This document shows positions 1 through 5,221 of a stretch of DNA of 5,221 nucleotides, piece after piece (position 1 is the stretch's first letter; every line of letters starts with the position of its first letter). Below the pieces are notes generated by a model. It did no database searches. It saw nothing but the letters and a program-made list of their open reading frames with translations, and was not told where the DNA came from. The position numbers and the translations under genes were made by a program. Source of the DNA: Cycloclasticus sp. (GTDB taxonomy: Bacteria; Pseudomonadota; Gammaproteobacteria; Methylococcales; Cycloclasticaceae); assembly GCA_019090295.1 (NCBI GenBank), contig JAHRWG010000241.1:1-5221 (forward strand), given 5' to 3'.

Positions 1-606
1 GTAAATGCTGGCCGTGCTGCACTGCTTGCTTATACAACACCGTTATGGGTAGCACCGGTGGCACACTTTTTTCTCAAACAAAAGTTATCTATTAATAAAG
101 TGTTGGGTGTTGCCGTCGGTTTATGTGGCTTAATGATATTGTTTAACCCGATGGCGTTTGACTGGAGTAACTGGCAAGTTGTAAAAGGGAATGGACTGCT
201 GTTAATGGCAGCCCTAATCTGGGCTTTGTCTATTTTACATGTGGGTCAACACAAATGGCGGGGCAGTGTTTTAGAGCTCGCGCCTTGGCAAATTATTGTC
301 GCCTTATGCATTACTATTCCATTGGCTTGGTTTGCTGATACAAAGCCAGTTACTTGGAACCGAGAGCTTATCCTCGTTATTTTATATAATGGTGTTTTAG
401 CATCTGCTATTGCACAATGGGCGTCTATTCGAGTCACCCAATTACTACCAGCAGTAACCGTATCATTAGGGTTTCTAATGGTGCCGTTAGCCGGTATTTT
501 CTTTTCTTCTATCTGGTTAAAAGAGCCCTTTACATTAACCCTGGCGATAGGCTCAGTGTTAATTTTACTGGGGCTATTACTGCAGTTAAGCTGGAAAAAG
601 AGTTAA
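1..606 (+). CDS. EamA/DMT-family transporter, 3' part (5' end outside window)
   Basis: This is the C-terminal 201 residues of an inner-membrane permease of the drug/metabolite transporter (EamA) superfamily. The frame is open from base 1 and reads VNAGRAALLAYTTPLWVAP before the first possible start at 58, so the true start lies upstream and the GTG at 58 is internal. The first residues, ending in FFLKQKLSINKVLGVAVGLCG and ILFNP, are the end of the first EamA repeat. The rest, from about residue 66, is the second repeat: roughly five hydrophobic helices, including GLLLMAALIWALSILHVGQH, a segment with AIAQWASIRVTQLLPA, and a last helix GSVLILLGLLLQLSW before a short basic tail (KKS). Family members export or import amino acids, metabolites or drugs; the substrate cannot be read from the sequence. 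The stop codon overlaps that of the convergent cation transporter. The family call is firm, the function open. Confidence 0.88.
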   Translation, partial: VNAGRAALLAYTTPLWVAPVAHFFLKQKLSINKVLGVAVGLCGLMILFNPMAFDWSNWQVVKGNGLLLMAALIWALSILHVGQHKWRGSVLELAPWQIIVALCITIPLAWFADTKPVTWNRELILVILYNGVLASAIAQWASIRVTQLLPAVTVSLGFLMVPLAGIFFSSIWLKEPFTLTLAIGSVLILLGLLLQLSWKKS

Positions 607-1544
607 GAACCTGATGTTATTGATAGAGGCGTCAACGCTTCTGCTTCAATAAACACTCGCTTAACAGGAGGGCAACGCTGCTTTATTTGTAGGTCAATAG
701 AAGCAATGGTCTTTTCAAGCTCACCAACCAGCAGATTGTCTTTAAAATCTGCGTTGATGGTTACTAAGACAAAATCAGGCCCCATATGCATGGTTAATAA
801 CTCATTAATGTTGTCAACGGCGGTGAACTGCTTAATAATCTGACGTATGTCGGCCACTAATTCGGGATTTGCACTTTCACCAATTAGTAAGCCCTTGGTT
901 TCGTAAGCTAGCCAAATGGCCGTGCTACCAAGAATGAGTCCAATAAGAACGGATGCCAAGCCATCATAAATGGGGTTGCCGGTATAGTAGGAGGCTGCTA
1001 TGCCAATGAAGGCGATAACTAGCCCTAACATTGCAGCAGAATCCTCAAATAAAACCACAAACATTGAGGGATCTTTGCCACGTTTGACTGCATCGATATA
1101 GCCCCACTTCCCTTTACCACGAGTGAACTCTTGAAAAGCAAAAAACCAAGCGGCTCCTTCAAAAAGTAAAGCGAAAGCCAAGACAAAAAAACTAAGTGTA
1201 GGATCACTTATCTGCTGAGGGTTAAGGATATGGTGCACGCCTTCATAAATGGAAACGCCAGAACCGACAGAGAAAATAAGAATAGCAACAATAAAGCTCC
1301 AGAAATAAATCTCTTTTCCATGACCAAACGGGAATTGCTTGTCGGCAGGCTTACTGGCTTGTTTTAAACCATGTAAAAGAAGAACTTGGTTGCCGGTATC
1401 TACCAGTGAGTGAATGCCCTCTGATAACATGGCGGAGCTGCCCGAATAAAAAGCTGCAATGAATTTAGTAATAGATATTAGAGTATTGCCTGCTAAGGCT
1501 GCATAAATAACCTTTTTCGTGGATGAAGACTTAAGGGGTGCGAT
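603..1544 (-). CDS. Cation diffusion facilitator (ZnT9/SLC30A9-like), N-terminus uncertain
   Basis: This is a probable inner-membrane divalent metal/proton antiporter of the CDF family. The first ATG, at 1430, gives only 275 residues and would remove TM1. The same frame continues upstream with APLKSSSTKKVIYAALAGN and then a TM1 that fits the family, back to a stop at 1577-1575, but it contains no ATG, GTG or TTG. I place the start at ATC 1544 because homologues begin near M-x-P-K-S-S; this gives 313 residues, a normal CDF length. Numbering from there, H45-SLV-D49 matches the TM2 metal site and FGHGK (H75) matches FieF. TM5 carries FVVLFEDSAAMLG (E167, D168) in place of the usual HxxxD. With the following GNPIYDGLAS this resembles mitochondrial ZnT9 more than FieF. 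A cytosolic C-terminal domain of about 85 residues follows. Neither ATC 1544 nor ATG 1430 has a clear ribosome binding site. The alternatives are a rare ATT start at 1508, start-codon loss, or a sequence error. Confidence 0.85.
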   Translation of the reverse strand: MAPLKSSSTKKVIYAALAGNTLISITKFIAAFYSGSSAMLSEGIHSLVDTGNQVLLLHGLKQASKPADKQFPFGHGKEIYFWSFIVAILIFSVGSGVSIYEGVHHILNPQQISDPTLSFFVLAFALLFEGAAWFFAFQEFTRGKGKWGYIDAVKRGKDPSMFVVLFEDSAAMLGLVIAFIGIAASYYTGNPIYDGLASVLIGLILGSTAIWLAYETKGLLIGESANPELVADIRQIIKQFTAVDNINELLTMHMGPDFVLVTINADFKDNLLVGELEKTIASIDLQIKQRCPPVKRVFIEAEALTPLSITSGS

Positions 1545-1571
1545 AAGTGTTAAGTACGATAGTGTTACTGT

Positions 1572-1600
1572 ATTCTAGAAAGTAGTAAAGGTGATTTAAA
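1572..1600 (-). promoter_or_regulatory. Candidate promoter for the cation diffusion facilitator gene
   Basis: On the minus strand, TTTAAA (1600-1595) and TAGAAT (1577-1572) are separated by 17 bases, a reasonable sigma-70 arrangement. It would start transcription near 1565, about 20 bases before the proposed ATC codon at 1544. That leaves little room for a leader and is consistent with translation starting close to that codon. This is judged by eye from hexamer similarity only. Confidence 0.3.
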
Positions 1601-1642
1601 AGAACGTTAAATAAGTGTCCATGGCGCGACCGATAAGGTGCT

Positions 1643-1661
1643 TTACAATAATTTTTTGTAA
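1643..1661. repeat. Small inverted repeat in the divergent intergenic region
   Basis: TTACAA (1643-1648) and TTGTAA (1656-1661) are perfect 6-base arms around a 7-base AT-rich spacer. The dyad lies between the divergent cation transporter gene and perM. It could be an operator half-site pair, but such short AT-rich arms can arise by chance, and no known regulator is recognised. The whole interval 1545-1755 holds no convincing gene. Confidence 0.3.
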
Positions 1662-1673
1662 CCAGTTATTGCA

Positions 1674-1710
1674 TGTGCACACGTCCAGTTAAGGCGTTAT
1701 ATTGTATAAT
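1674..1710 (+). promoter_or_regulatory. Candidate perM promoter with adjacent 8-base palindrome
   Basis: A perfect TATAAT hexamer at 1705-1710 would place a transcription start near 1717, about 39 bases before the perM ATG. No good -35 hexamer sits at the usual spacing: the region around 1682-1687 reads CGTCCA. The promoter would therefore be weak or need an activator. An 8-base palindrome TGTGCACA (1674-1681) lies just upstream of the -35 position and could be a regulator site, though this is speculative. Confidence 0.4.
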
Positions 1711-1755
1711 TCAAAGGTAATGTTATCTTGTGGCGAAAAATCAAAATAGGTCAAT

Positions 1756-2817
1756 ATGAATCAAATTAAGGCATGGTTTTGCCGGATATTCTCAAACCCA
1801 GAGGTCCTTGTTTTAGTGGGGACTTTATTAGTGGGGTTCTTAGCTATTTTTTGGGCCGGAGATGTTTTATCACCAGTGTTGGCTAGCATTGTTGTGGCCT
1901 ACTTGTTAGAAGGTATCGTCGTAAGATTACAGCTACTAGGAATGAAAAGAAGATGGGCCGTTATAGGCTCTTTTAGCTTGTTCATTGCACTGCTATCGTA
2001 TGCGATATTTGGTTTGGTTCCCTTGTTGTCTATTCAAGCTGTGCAGCTTGCTCAGCAGCTACCCAATATGTTTCAGCAAGGCGTTGAAATCTTTATGGCA
2101 TTGCCAGAAAAGTATCCAGAATTTGTTTCAGAAGAGCAGATTGAGTTAATCGCGGCCCAAGCAAGCAGTGAGGCGGTTAAGTATACTCAGGAAGTCGTTT
2201 CCTTCTCCGCTGCGTCTGTTTTAAGTTTGGTGGTGCTCGTTATTTATTTGTTCTTAGTGCCGATGATGGTTTTCTTCTTTTTAATGGATAAGGTGCAAAT
2301 CCTCAGCTGGTTTACCAGCTACTTACCCAGCAATAGACGCTTAACTAGAGAAGTTTGGGCAACGGTTAATCAGCAAATTGCTAATTACGTTAGAGGCAAG
2401 GCCTGGGAAATTTTAATCGTCTGGTGTACTTGTTTTATTGCATTTAAGTTACTGGGTTTGGACTACGCTGTATTGCTGAGCTTCTTGGTCGGCTTATCAG
2501 TGTTAATTCCTTATGTGGGGGCGACCGTTGTTACCATCCCAGTCCTTTTGGTTGCATATGTTCAGTGGAATTTCAGTAATGAATTTTTATACTTAATGAG
2601 CGTATTCTTTATTATTCAAGCGCTAGATGGCTATGTTCTGGTACCCTTATTGTTTTCAGAAGTGGTCAACTTACACCCCGTAGCGATTATTGTAGCGATT
2701 TTGTTTTTTGGGGGTATTTGGGGATTTTGGGGCGTATTCTTTGCTATCCCTCTAGCCACATTAGTACAAGCAGTTATGGTCGCTTGGCCAAAAGAGCCCA
2801 TCGCTTTAGTCGAATAA
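1756..2817 (+). CDS. perM: AI-2E family transporter, PerM type
   Basis: This is an inner-membrane permease of the AI-2E/PerM family (formerly UPF0118), 353 residues, the same size as E. coli PerM, which I recall as very similar along its length. About eight hydrophobic segments are visible: around 17-34, 37-53, 69-92, 150-177, 217-233, 238-267, 276-291 and 309-335. An amphipathic, probably periplasmic stretch lies at 95-145. Family landmarks include NQQIANYVRGK (205-215), LIPYVGA (250-256), LFSEVVNLHP (299-308) and GIWGFWGVFFAIPLATL (320-336). The ATG start gives an N-terminus like that of E. coli PerM (WFCRIFSNPE); only a weak AGG at 1748-1750 precedes it. The E. coli protein has no settled substrate, and other family members have been linked to autoinducer-2 export or Na+/H+ antiport, so the transported molecule is unknown. 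It is probably cotranscribed with the BON-domain gene 24 bases downstream. Confidence 0.93.
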   Translation: MNQIKAWFCRIFSNPEVLVLVGTLLVGFLAIFWAGDVLSPVLASIVVAYLLEGIVVRLQLLGMKRRWAVIGSFSLFIALLSYAIFGLVPLLSIQAVQLAQQLPNMFQQGVEIFMALPEKYPEFVSEEQIELIAAQASSEAVKYTQEVVSFSAASVLSLVVLVIYLFLVPMMVFFFLMDKVQILSWFTSYLPSNRRLTREVWATVNQQIANYVRGKAWEILIVWCTCFIAFKLLGLDYAVLLSFLVGLSVLIPYVGATVVTIPVLLVAYVQWNFSNEFLYLMSVFFIIQALDGYVLVPLLFSEVVNLHPVAIIVAILFFGGIWGFWGVFFAIPLATLVQAVMVAWPKEPIALVE

Positions 2818-2841
2818 TTAAACGTTATAAATCAGGATAAT

Positions 2842-3540
2842 ATGAACATTAAACCTATATTTCTTTGTGTGACCATGTTGGCGGCTTGTACGGCCAGTGC
2901 ATTTGAATTGCCGAGTTTTGGGCAATATTTTCTTAAAAACAAGATGACATCGGAGGCGGCTCAACTACGCGACTCAACGTTTGAAATTGATGTCAGTATG
3001 GCTATTTTAGAGAGTAAGGCACTAACAAAGGACGCGCAGATTACCGTGTCACGAACTGGAGACACCGTGTTAATTGTTGGGCAGGCAAAAACAGCGGGAT
3101 TAAAATCACGTATTCAAGAAATAGTATTGGAAGCTGCAAATTTACAATGGACGCAAGGTGATGTGAATAATGTTGAGCCATCTAACGCACAAGTGTGCGG
3201 TAAGAAAGCCGCTAAGGTGGCTGCTAATGATAGGCGGCGTTTTAATTTAAAAACGGCAGAAGAGTGTAGCACCGTTAACCGTTTTTATAATGAGGTTGAA
3301 GTAACTGAGTTAATGGGCGCAATAGAGCAAAGCGATGATGATTTATTGCGTGCGACTATTTTGAATCAGCTGCTCCATGCGCGACTTATTGAAAAGGCGG
3401 GTACGGTTAAGGTGGTTGTTAGTGATCATAAAGCGTACCTATTAGGTAGCCAGTTAAATCAATCAGCAGCTGAACAAGTAACTGCTTTTGTCAATACAGT
3501 GCCTAATGTAAGCAAAGTCATTCCTCTGTTTAGGTTTTAG
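2842..3540 (+). CDS. Exported protein with two BON-like domains
   Basis: This 232-residue envelope protein has an N-terminal export signal. The basic MNIK is followed by a hydrophobic core; the segment can be read as a lipobox LAAC (Cys16) or as a signal peptidase I site after ASA (residue 20), and I cannot decide between them. Two BON-like modules are suggested. The first is at about 47-113 (FEIDVSMAILESKAL, then ITVSRTGDTVLIVGQAKT). The second is at about 165-230 (DDLLRATILNQLLHARLIE, then VKVVVSDHKAYLLG and VPNVSKVIPLF). Each shows the family pattern of a helix, a strand ending in a G-x-(hydrophobic) turn, and a final helix-strand. Two BON domains are also found in the outer-membrane lipoprotein DolP (YraP), but the long linker with C119 and C142 is not something I recognise from it. 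BON domains are thought to bind phospholipid membranes. AGGA at 2834-2837 supports the ATG start. The short gap suggests it is translated from the perM transcript and may work near PerM, which is inference. Confidence 0.75.
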   Translation: MNIKPIFLCVTMLAACTASAFELPSFGQYFLKNKMTSEAAQLRDSTFEIDVSMAILESKALTKDAQITVSRTGDTVLIVGQAKTAGLKSRIQEIVLEAANLQWTQGDVNNVEPSNAQVCGKKAAKVAANDRRRFNLKTAEECSTVNRFYNEVEVTELMGAIEQSDDDLLRATILNQLLHARLIEKAGTVKVVVSDHKAYLLGSQLNQSAAEQVTAFVNTVPNVSKVIPLFRF

Positions 3541-3548
3541 AGAGTAAC

Positions 3549-3576
3549 CACCTGCGGCTTAATTAAGCCGCAGGTG
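3549..3576. terminator. Palindromic hairpin, probable bidirectional terminator
   Basis: CACCTGCGGCTTAA (3549-3562) and TTAAGCCGCAGGTG (3563-3576) form a perfect 28-base palindrome. As RNA it folds into a 12-base-pair, GC-rich stem with an AAUU loop from either strand. It begins 8 bases after the stop of the BON-domain gene and ends 7 bases before the stop of the convergent peroxiredoxin gene. That placement strongly suggests termination in both directions. Neither side has a clean run of T after the stem, so it may be leaky or act partly by blocking 3' exonucleases. Confidence 0.72.
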
Positions 3577-3583
3577 TTGCCTA

Positions 3584-4051
3584 TTATAGTTCTTTAACGG
3601 CCGCTAATACCTCGGCTATATGTTCTTTTACTTTTACTTTGCGCCACTCTTTAACTAACACGCCATTAGTGTCAATTAAGAATGTACTGCGCTCTATTCC
3701 CATGTGTTCTTTGCCGTATAATTTTTTTAATTTAATAACGTCAAACTGCTTGCATAGCGCTTCTTCTGGATCGCTGATTAGTTCGAAAGGGAAATTATGT
3801 TTTGCCTTGAAATTGCTATGAGTTCGTAGCGAGTCGCGCGACACACCAAAAATTTCTGTATTAGCCGTTTGAAATTCGCTGTAATGGTCACGAAAGTCTT
3901 GTCCCTCTTGAGTGCAGCCAGGCGTGTTATCTTTAGGGTAAAAGTAGATAATGATATTTTTACCTTTAAGGCTAGCAAGTGTCATTGCCTCATCAGCGGT
4001 TGTGACACAAACAAATTCTTGAATAGCTTGGTTTAGTTGGCTCGTCGTCAT
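3584..4051 (-). CDS. bcp: Thioredoxin-dependent peroxiredoxin, Bcp/PrxQ family
   Basis: This cytoplasmic peroxidase reduces hydrogen peroxide and organic hydroperoxides. Its 155 residues match the usual size of E. coli Bcp. The thioredoxin-fold strand IIIYFYPKDNTPGCTQEGQDF carries the peroxidatic Cys46 with the Pro-x-x-x-Thr/Cys surroundings (T43, P44, C46). FGVSRDSLRTHSNFKAKHNFPFELISD is the conserved middle, with the catalytic-site Arg expected further on in IERSTFLID. The resolving Cys found five residues after the peroxidatic one in E. coli is Gln51 here. The other cysteines are C15 and C100; C100 aligns with the non-essential C99 of E. coli Bcp. The protein therefore looks like a one-Cys PrxQ or uses another partner. 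AAAGG at 4063-4059, seven bases before the ATG, supports the start. It is divergent from dapA, a neighbourhood seen in other gammaproteobacteria. Confidence 0.94.
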   Translation of the reverse strand: MTTSQLNQAIQEFVCVTTADEAMTLASLKGKNIIIYFYPKDNTPGCTQEGQDFRDHYSEFQTANTEIFGVSRDSLRTHSNFKAKHNFPFELISDPEEALCKQFDVIKLKKLYGKEHMGIERSTFLIDTNGVLVKEWRKVKVKEHIAEVLAAVKEL

Positions 4052-4093
4052 AAAAGTACCTTTCCCTGAAATTAAGTCATGTAAAAGAGGTGT

Positions 4094-4123
4094 ATTTTAG
4101 CAGACAGATTTTTAGTCTGTCGC
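4094..4123 (-). promoter_or_regulatory. Candidate bcp promoter
   Basis: On the minus strand, GCGACA (4123-4118; matches the GACA of the consensus -35) and TAAAAT (4099-4094) are 18 bases apart. Transcription would start near 4087, leaving a leader of about 36 bases that includes the AAAGG ribosome binding site. The inverted repeat at 4103-4121 lies almost entirely between the two hexamers. No OxyR site is recognisable to me. Judged by eye only. Confidence 0.3.
4103..4121. repeat. Inverted repeat in the bcp-dapA divergent promoter region
   Basis: GACAGA (4103-4108) and TCTGTC (4116-4121) are perfect arms around TTTTTAG. The dyad sits in the spacer of the candidate bcp promoter and next to the -35 position of the candidate dapA promoter, where a bound regulator could affect both genes. 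A related GCAGACA occurs at 4100-4106 and again at 4184-4190, between the dapA -10 and the dapA start. An operator role is inference, and a small hairpin without function is equally possible. Confidence 0.35.
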
Positions 4124-4140
4124 ATTGATGCATGTATAAT
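4112..4140 (+). promoter_or_regulatory. Candidate dapA promoter
   Basis: A perfect TATAAT at 4135-4140 lies 17 bases after TTAGTC (4112-4117), a poor -35. Transcription would begin near 4147 and give a leader of about 70 bases before the dapA ATG. I see no lysine riboswitch: the leader is far too short for one. Regulation is more likely through enzyme feedback or a protein regulator. Confidence 0.4.
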
Positions 4141-4217
4141 ATCCACTTGATTTGTTCTTTAAATAGCAGCATATTTGTAAAGAGCAGACACTTATTATAT
4201 TTAAATTGGATTTGACT

Positions 4218-5093
4218 ATGTTTCAAGGCAGTATTGTTGCACTCGTAACCCCTATGCATATTGATGGCTCATTAGATGAGGCAAGTTTAAAAAGGCTGGT
4301 TGAATTTCATATAGAACAAGGAACCGATGCGATTGTGGCTATGGGCACAACAGGTGAGTCGGCAACCCTTAATGAAAAAGAACATTGCCATGTGATACGT
4401 AGCGTTGTCAATATAGTCGCTGGCCGTATACCGGTTATTGCAGGGACAGGCGCAAATTCAACCTCTGAAGCTATTGCTTTGACAAGCTGTGCAGCAGAAG
4501 CAGGTGCGGATGCTTGTTTACTGGTAACGCCTTATTACAATAAACCGACTCAAGAAGGTTTGGTCTTGCATTACCAAGCCATCGCTGCAGCGGTGGATAT
4601 CCCTCAGATTTTATATAATGTTCCAGGTAGAACAGCCTGCAATATGCTGCCCGAAACGGTTGCAAAACTGGCAAGTATACCGAATATTATTGGGGTTAAA
4701 GATGCCACAGGCGATTTGACTATTGGTCAAGCGCTTATTGATTTAGCCAGCGATGATTTTGCCGTTTACTCAGGTGATGATGCGACATCTTGTGAGTTGA
4801 TTTTGATGGGAGCTAAAGGCTCAATTTCTGTTACCGCTAATGTCGCACCGGCTAAGTTGCATCAGATGTGTGAAAAAGCACTGGCTGGAGATGCAGAAGG
4901 TGCAAAAGCGATTGATGAAACACTGCAACCCTTACACCGTGACTTATTCATACAATCCAGCCCGATACCGGTTAAGTGGGCAGTGTCAGAGTTAGGGTTT
5001 ATAGAGCAAGGCATACGCTTGCCAATGACATGGCTATCAAAGGACTGTGAAGAAACGGTCAAACAAGCCATGAGCATGGCAGAATTAAATTAA
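4218..5093 (+). CDS. dapA: 4-hydroxy-tetrahydrodipicolinate synthase
   Basis: DapA condenses pyruvate with aspartate semialdehyde in the cytoplasm, the first committed step to diaminopimelate and lysine. The TIM-barrel protein has 291 residues when started at ATG 4218, which gives MFQGSIVALVTPM, like E. coli MFTGSIVAIVTPM. In-frame TTG codons at 4206 and 4212 would add four or two residues and are unlikely, because a GGA at 4208-4210 sits seven bases before the ATG. The active site is complete: T44 and T45 in GTTGES, Y107 in VTPYYN, Y133 and R138 in YNVPGR, and the Schiff-base K161 in IGVKDATG. The lysine-binding residues S48, A49, H56, N80, E84 and Y106 match the feedback-inhibited E. coli enzyme, except that position 53 is Glu rather than His. 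Feedback control by lysine is therefore likely. It is followed after 15 bases by a lipoprotein gene, with which it is probably cotranscribed. Confidence 0.97.
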   Translation: MFQGSIVALVTPMHIDGSLDEASLKRLVEFHIEQGTDAIVAMGTTGESATLNEKEHCHVIRSVVNIVAGRIPVIAGTGANSTSEAIALTSCAAEAGADACLLVTPYYNKPTQEGLVLHYQAIAAAVDIPQILYNVPGRTACNMLPETVAKLASIPNIIGVKDATGDLTIGQALIDLASDDFAVYSGDDATSCELILMGAKGSISVTANVAPAKLHQMCEKALAGDAEGAKAIDETLQPLHRDLFIQSSPIPVKWAVSELGFIEQGIRLPMTWLSKDCEETVKQAMSMAELN

Positions 5094-5108
5094 TAAAAGG
5101 GTAATTGA

Positions 5109-5221
5109 ATGAATTTGAATGCAGTTTTATTGAAGCTTTTTTGTGTCGCCATGGTGTCGTTTTCCTTGGCAGCTTGTAGTTTTTTACCGTCAACAGAAGG
5201 CATCCTGTCTGATGAAAAGGA
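5109..5221 (+). CDS. bamC: Lipoprotein, probably BamC (NlpB), 5' part (cut by window end)
   Basis: The first 37 residues of a lipoprotein are visible. MNLNAVLLK is followed by a hydrophobic core and a clear lipobox SLAAC with the acylated Cys23; SFLPSTEGILSDEK comes next and the window ends mid-codon. AAAGGG at 5096-5101, seven bases before the ATG, is a good ribosome binding site. In many gammaproteobacteria the gene right after dapA is bamC (nlpB), an outer-membrane lipoprotein of the BAM complex that inserts beta-barrel proteins, and its mature N-terminus is typically a flexible, polar stretch like this one. The lipoprotein call rests on the sequence. The BamC identity rests mostly on gene order, since the diagnostic domains lie beyond the window. 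Confidence 0.7.
   Translation, partial: MNLNAVLLKLFCVAMVSFSLAACSFLPSTEGILSDEK

Noticed and set aside
58..60. GTG at 58 as the start of the EamA transporter
   Set aside because: The frame is open from base 1 and the preceding 19 residues fit the family, so the codon is internal.
1598..1622. ATG at 1622 (minus) as an upstream start for the cation transporter
   Set aside because: It is in the same frame but is followed by stops at 1598-1596 and 1577-1575; it would encode only eight residues.
2710..2732. Three G-runs (2710-2714, 2720-2723, 2729-2732) suggesting a G-quadruplex in perM
   Set aside because: There is no fourth run nearby, and the bases encode the conserved GGIWGFWG motif of the protein.
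4206..4217. TTG at 4206 as an alternative dapA start
   Set aside because: Starting at ATG 4218 gives an N-terminus matching E. coli DapA with identical active-site numbering, and the GGA at 4208-4210 is well placed as its ribosome binding site.
4077..4259. Minus-strand 60-residue open frame across the bcp-dapA gap
   Set aside because: It overlaps the dapA start, has no recognisable features, and covers AT-rich promoter sequence.
1..5221. A defence, secretion or other undescribed multi-gene system
   Set aside because: Every sizeable gene belongs to a common family with housekeeping or transport roles, the order around dapA is typical, and there are no signs of mobile elements or transfer.

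Overview
The window looks like an ordinary stretch of chromosome from a low-to-moderate GC gammaproteobacterium. The perM product closely resembles the E. coli PerM type. The dapA product keeps E. coli DapA residue numbering through the active site. The lipoprotein gene right after dapA fits the dapA-bamC (nlpB) order common in Gammaproteobacteria. An affiliation near marine groups such as Cycloclasticus or Methylophaga is only an impression. I see no mobile element, CRISPR array, tRNA, rRNA or phage gene, and no convincing novel multi-gene system.

Layout: (1) 1-606, +, the 3' part of an EamA/DMT-family inner-membrane transporter whose start lies before the window. (2) 603 to about 1544, -, a ZnT9-like cation diffusion facilitator, convergent with the first gene and overlapping it by 4 bases. 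Its conserved N-terminus extends well upstream of the first ATG, but no ATG, GTG or TTG start is available there. (3) About 1545-1755, a divergent intergenic region with a strong TATAAT and two small dyads. (4) 1756-3540, +, a likely two-gene operon: perM (AI-2E family permease) and an exported protein with two BON-like domains. (5) 3549-3576, a perfect 28-base palindrome between convergent genes, probably a bidirectional terminator. (6) 3584-4051, -, a Bcp/PrxQ peroxiredoxin that keeps the peroxidatic Cys but lacks the usual resolving Cys five residues later. (7) 4052-4217, a divergent promoter region with a dyad. (8) 4218-5093, +, dapA, followed after 15 bases by the start of a lipoprotein gene, probably bamC, cut by the window end.

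The genes do not form a single pathway. DapA makes the first committed intermediate of lysine and diaminopimelate (cell wall) synthesis, and the next gene probably encodes an outer-membrane assembly lipoprotein. PerM and its BON-domain partner are likely envelope proteins, Bcp protects against peroxides, and the two other transporters handle small metabolites or divalent metals. The points most worth checking are the missing canonical start of the cation transporter, the one-Cys peroxiredoxin, and the perM-BON pairing.
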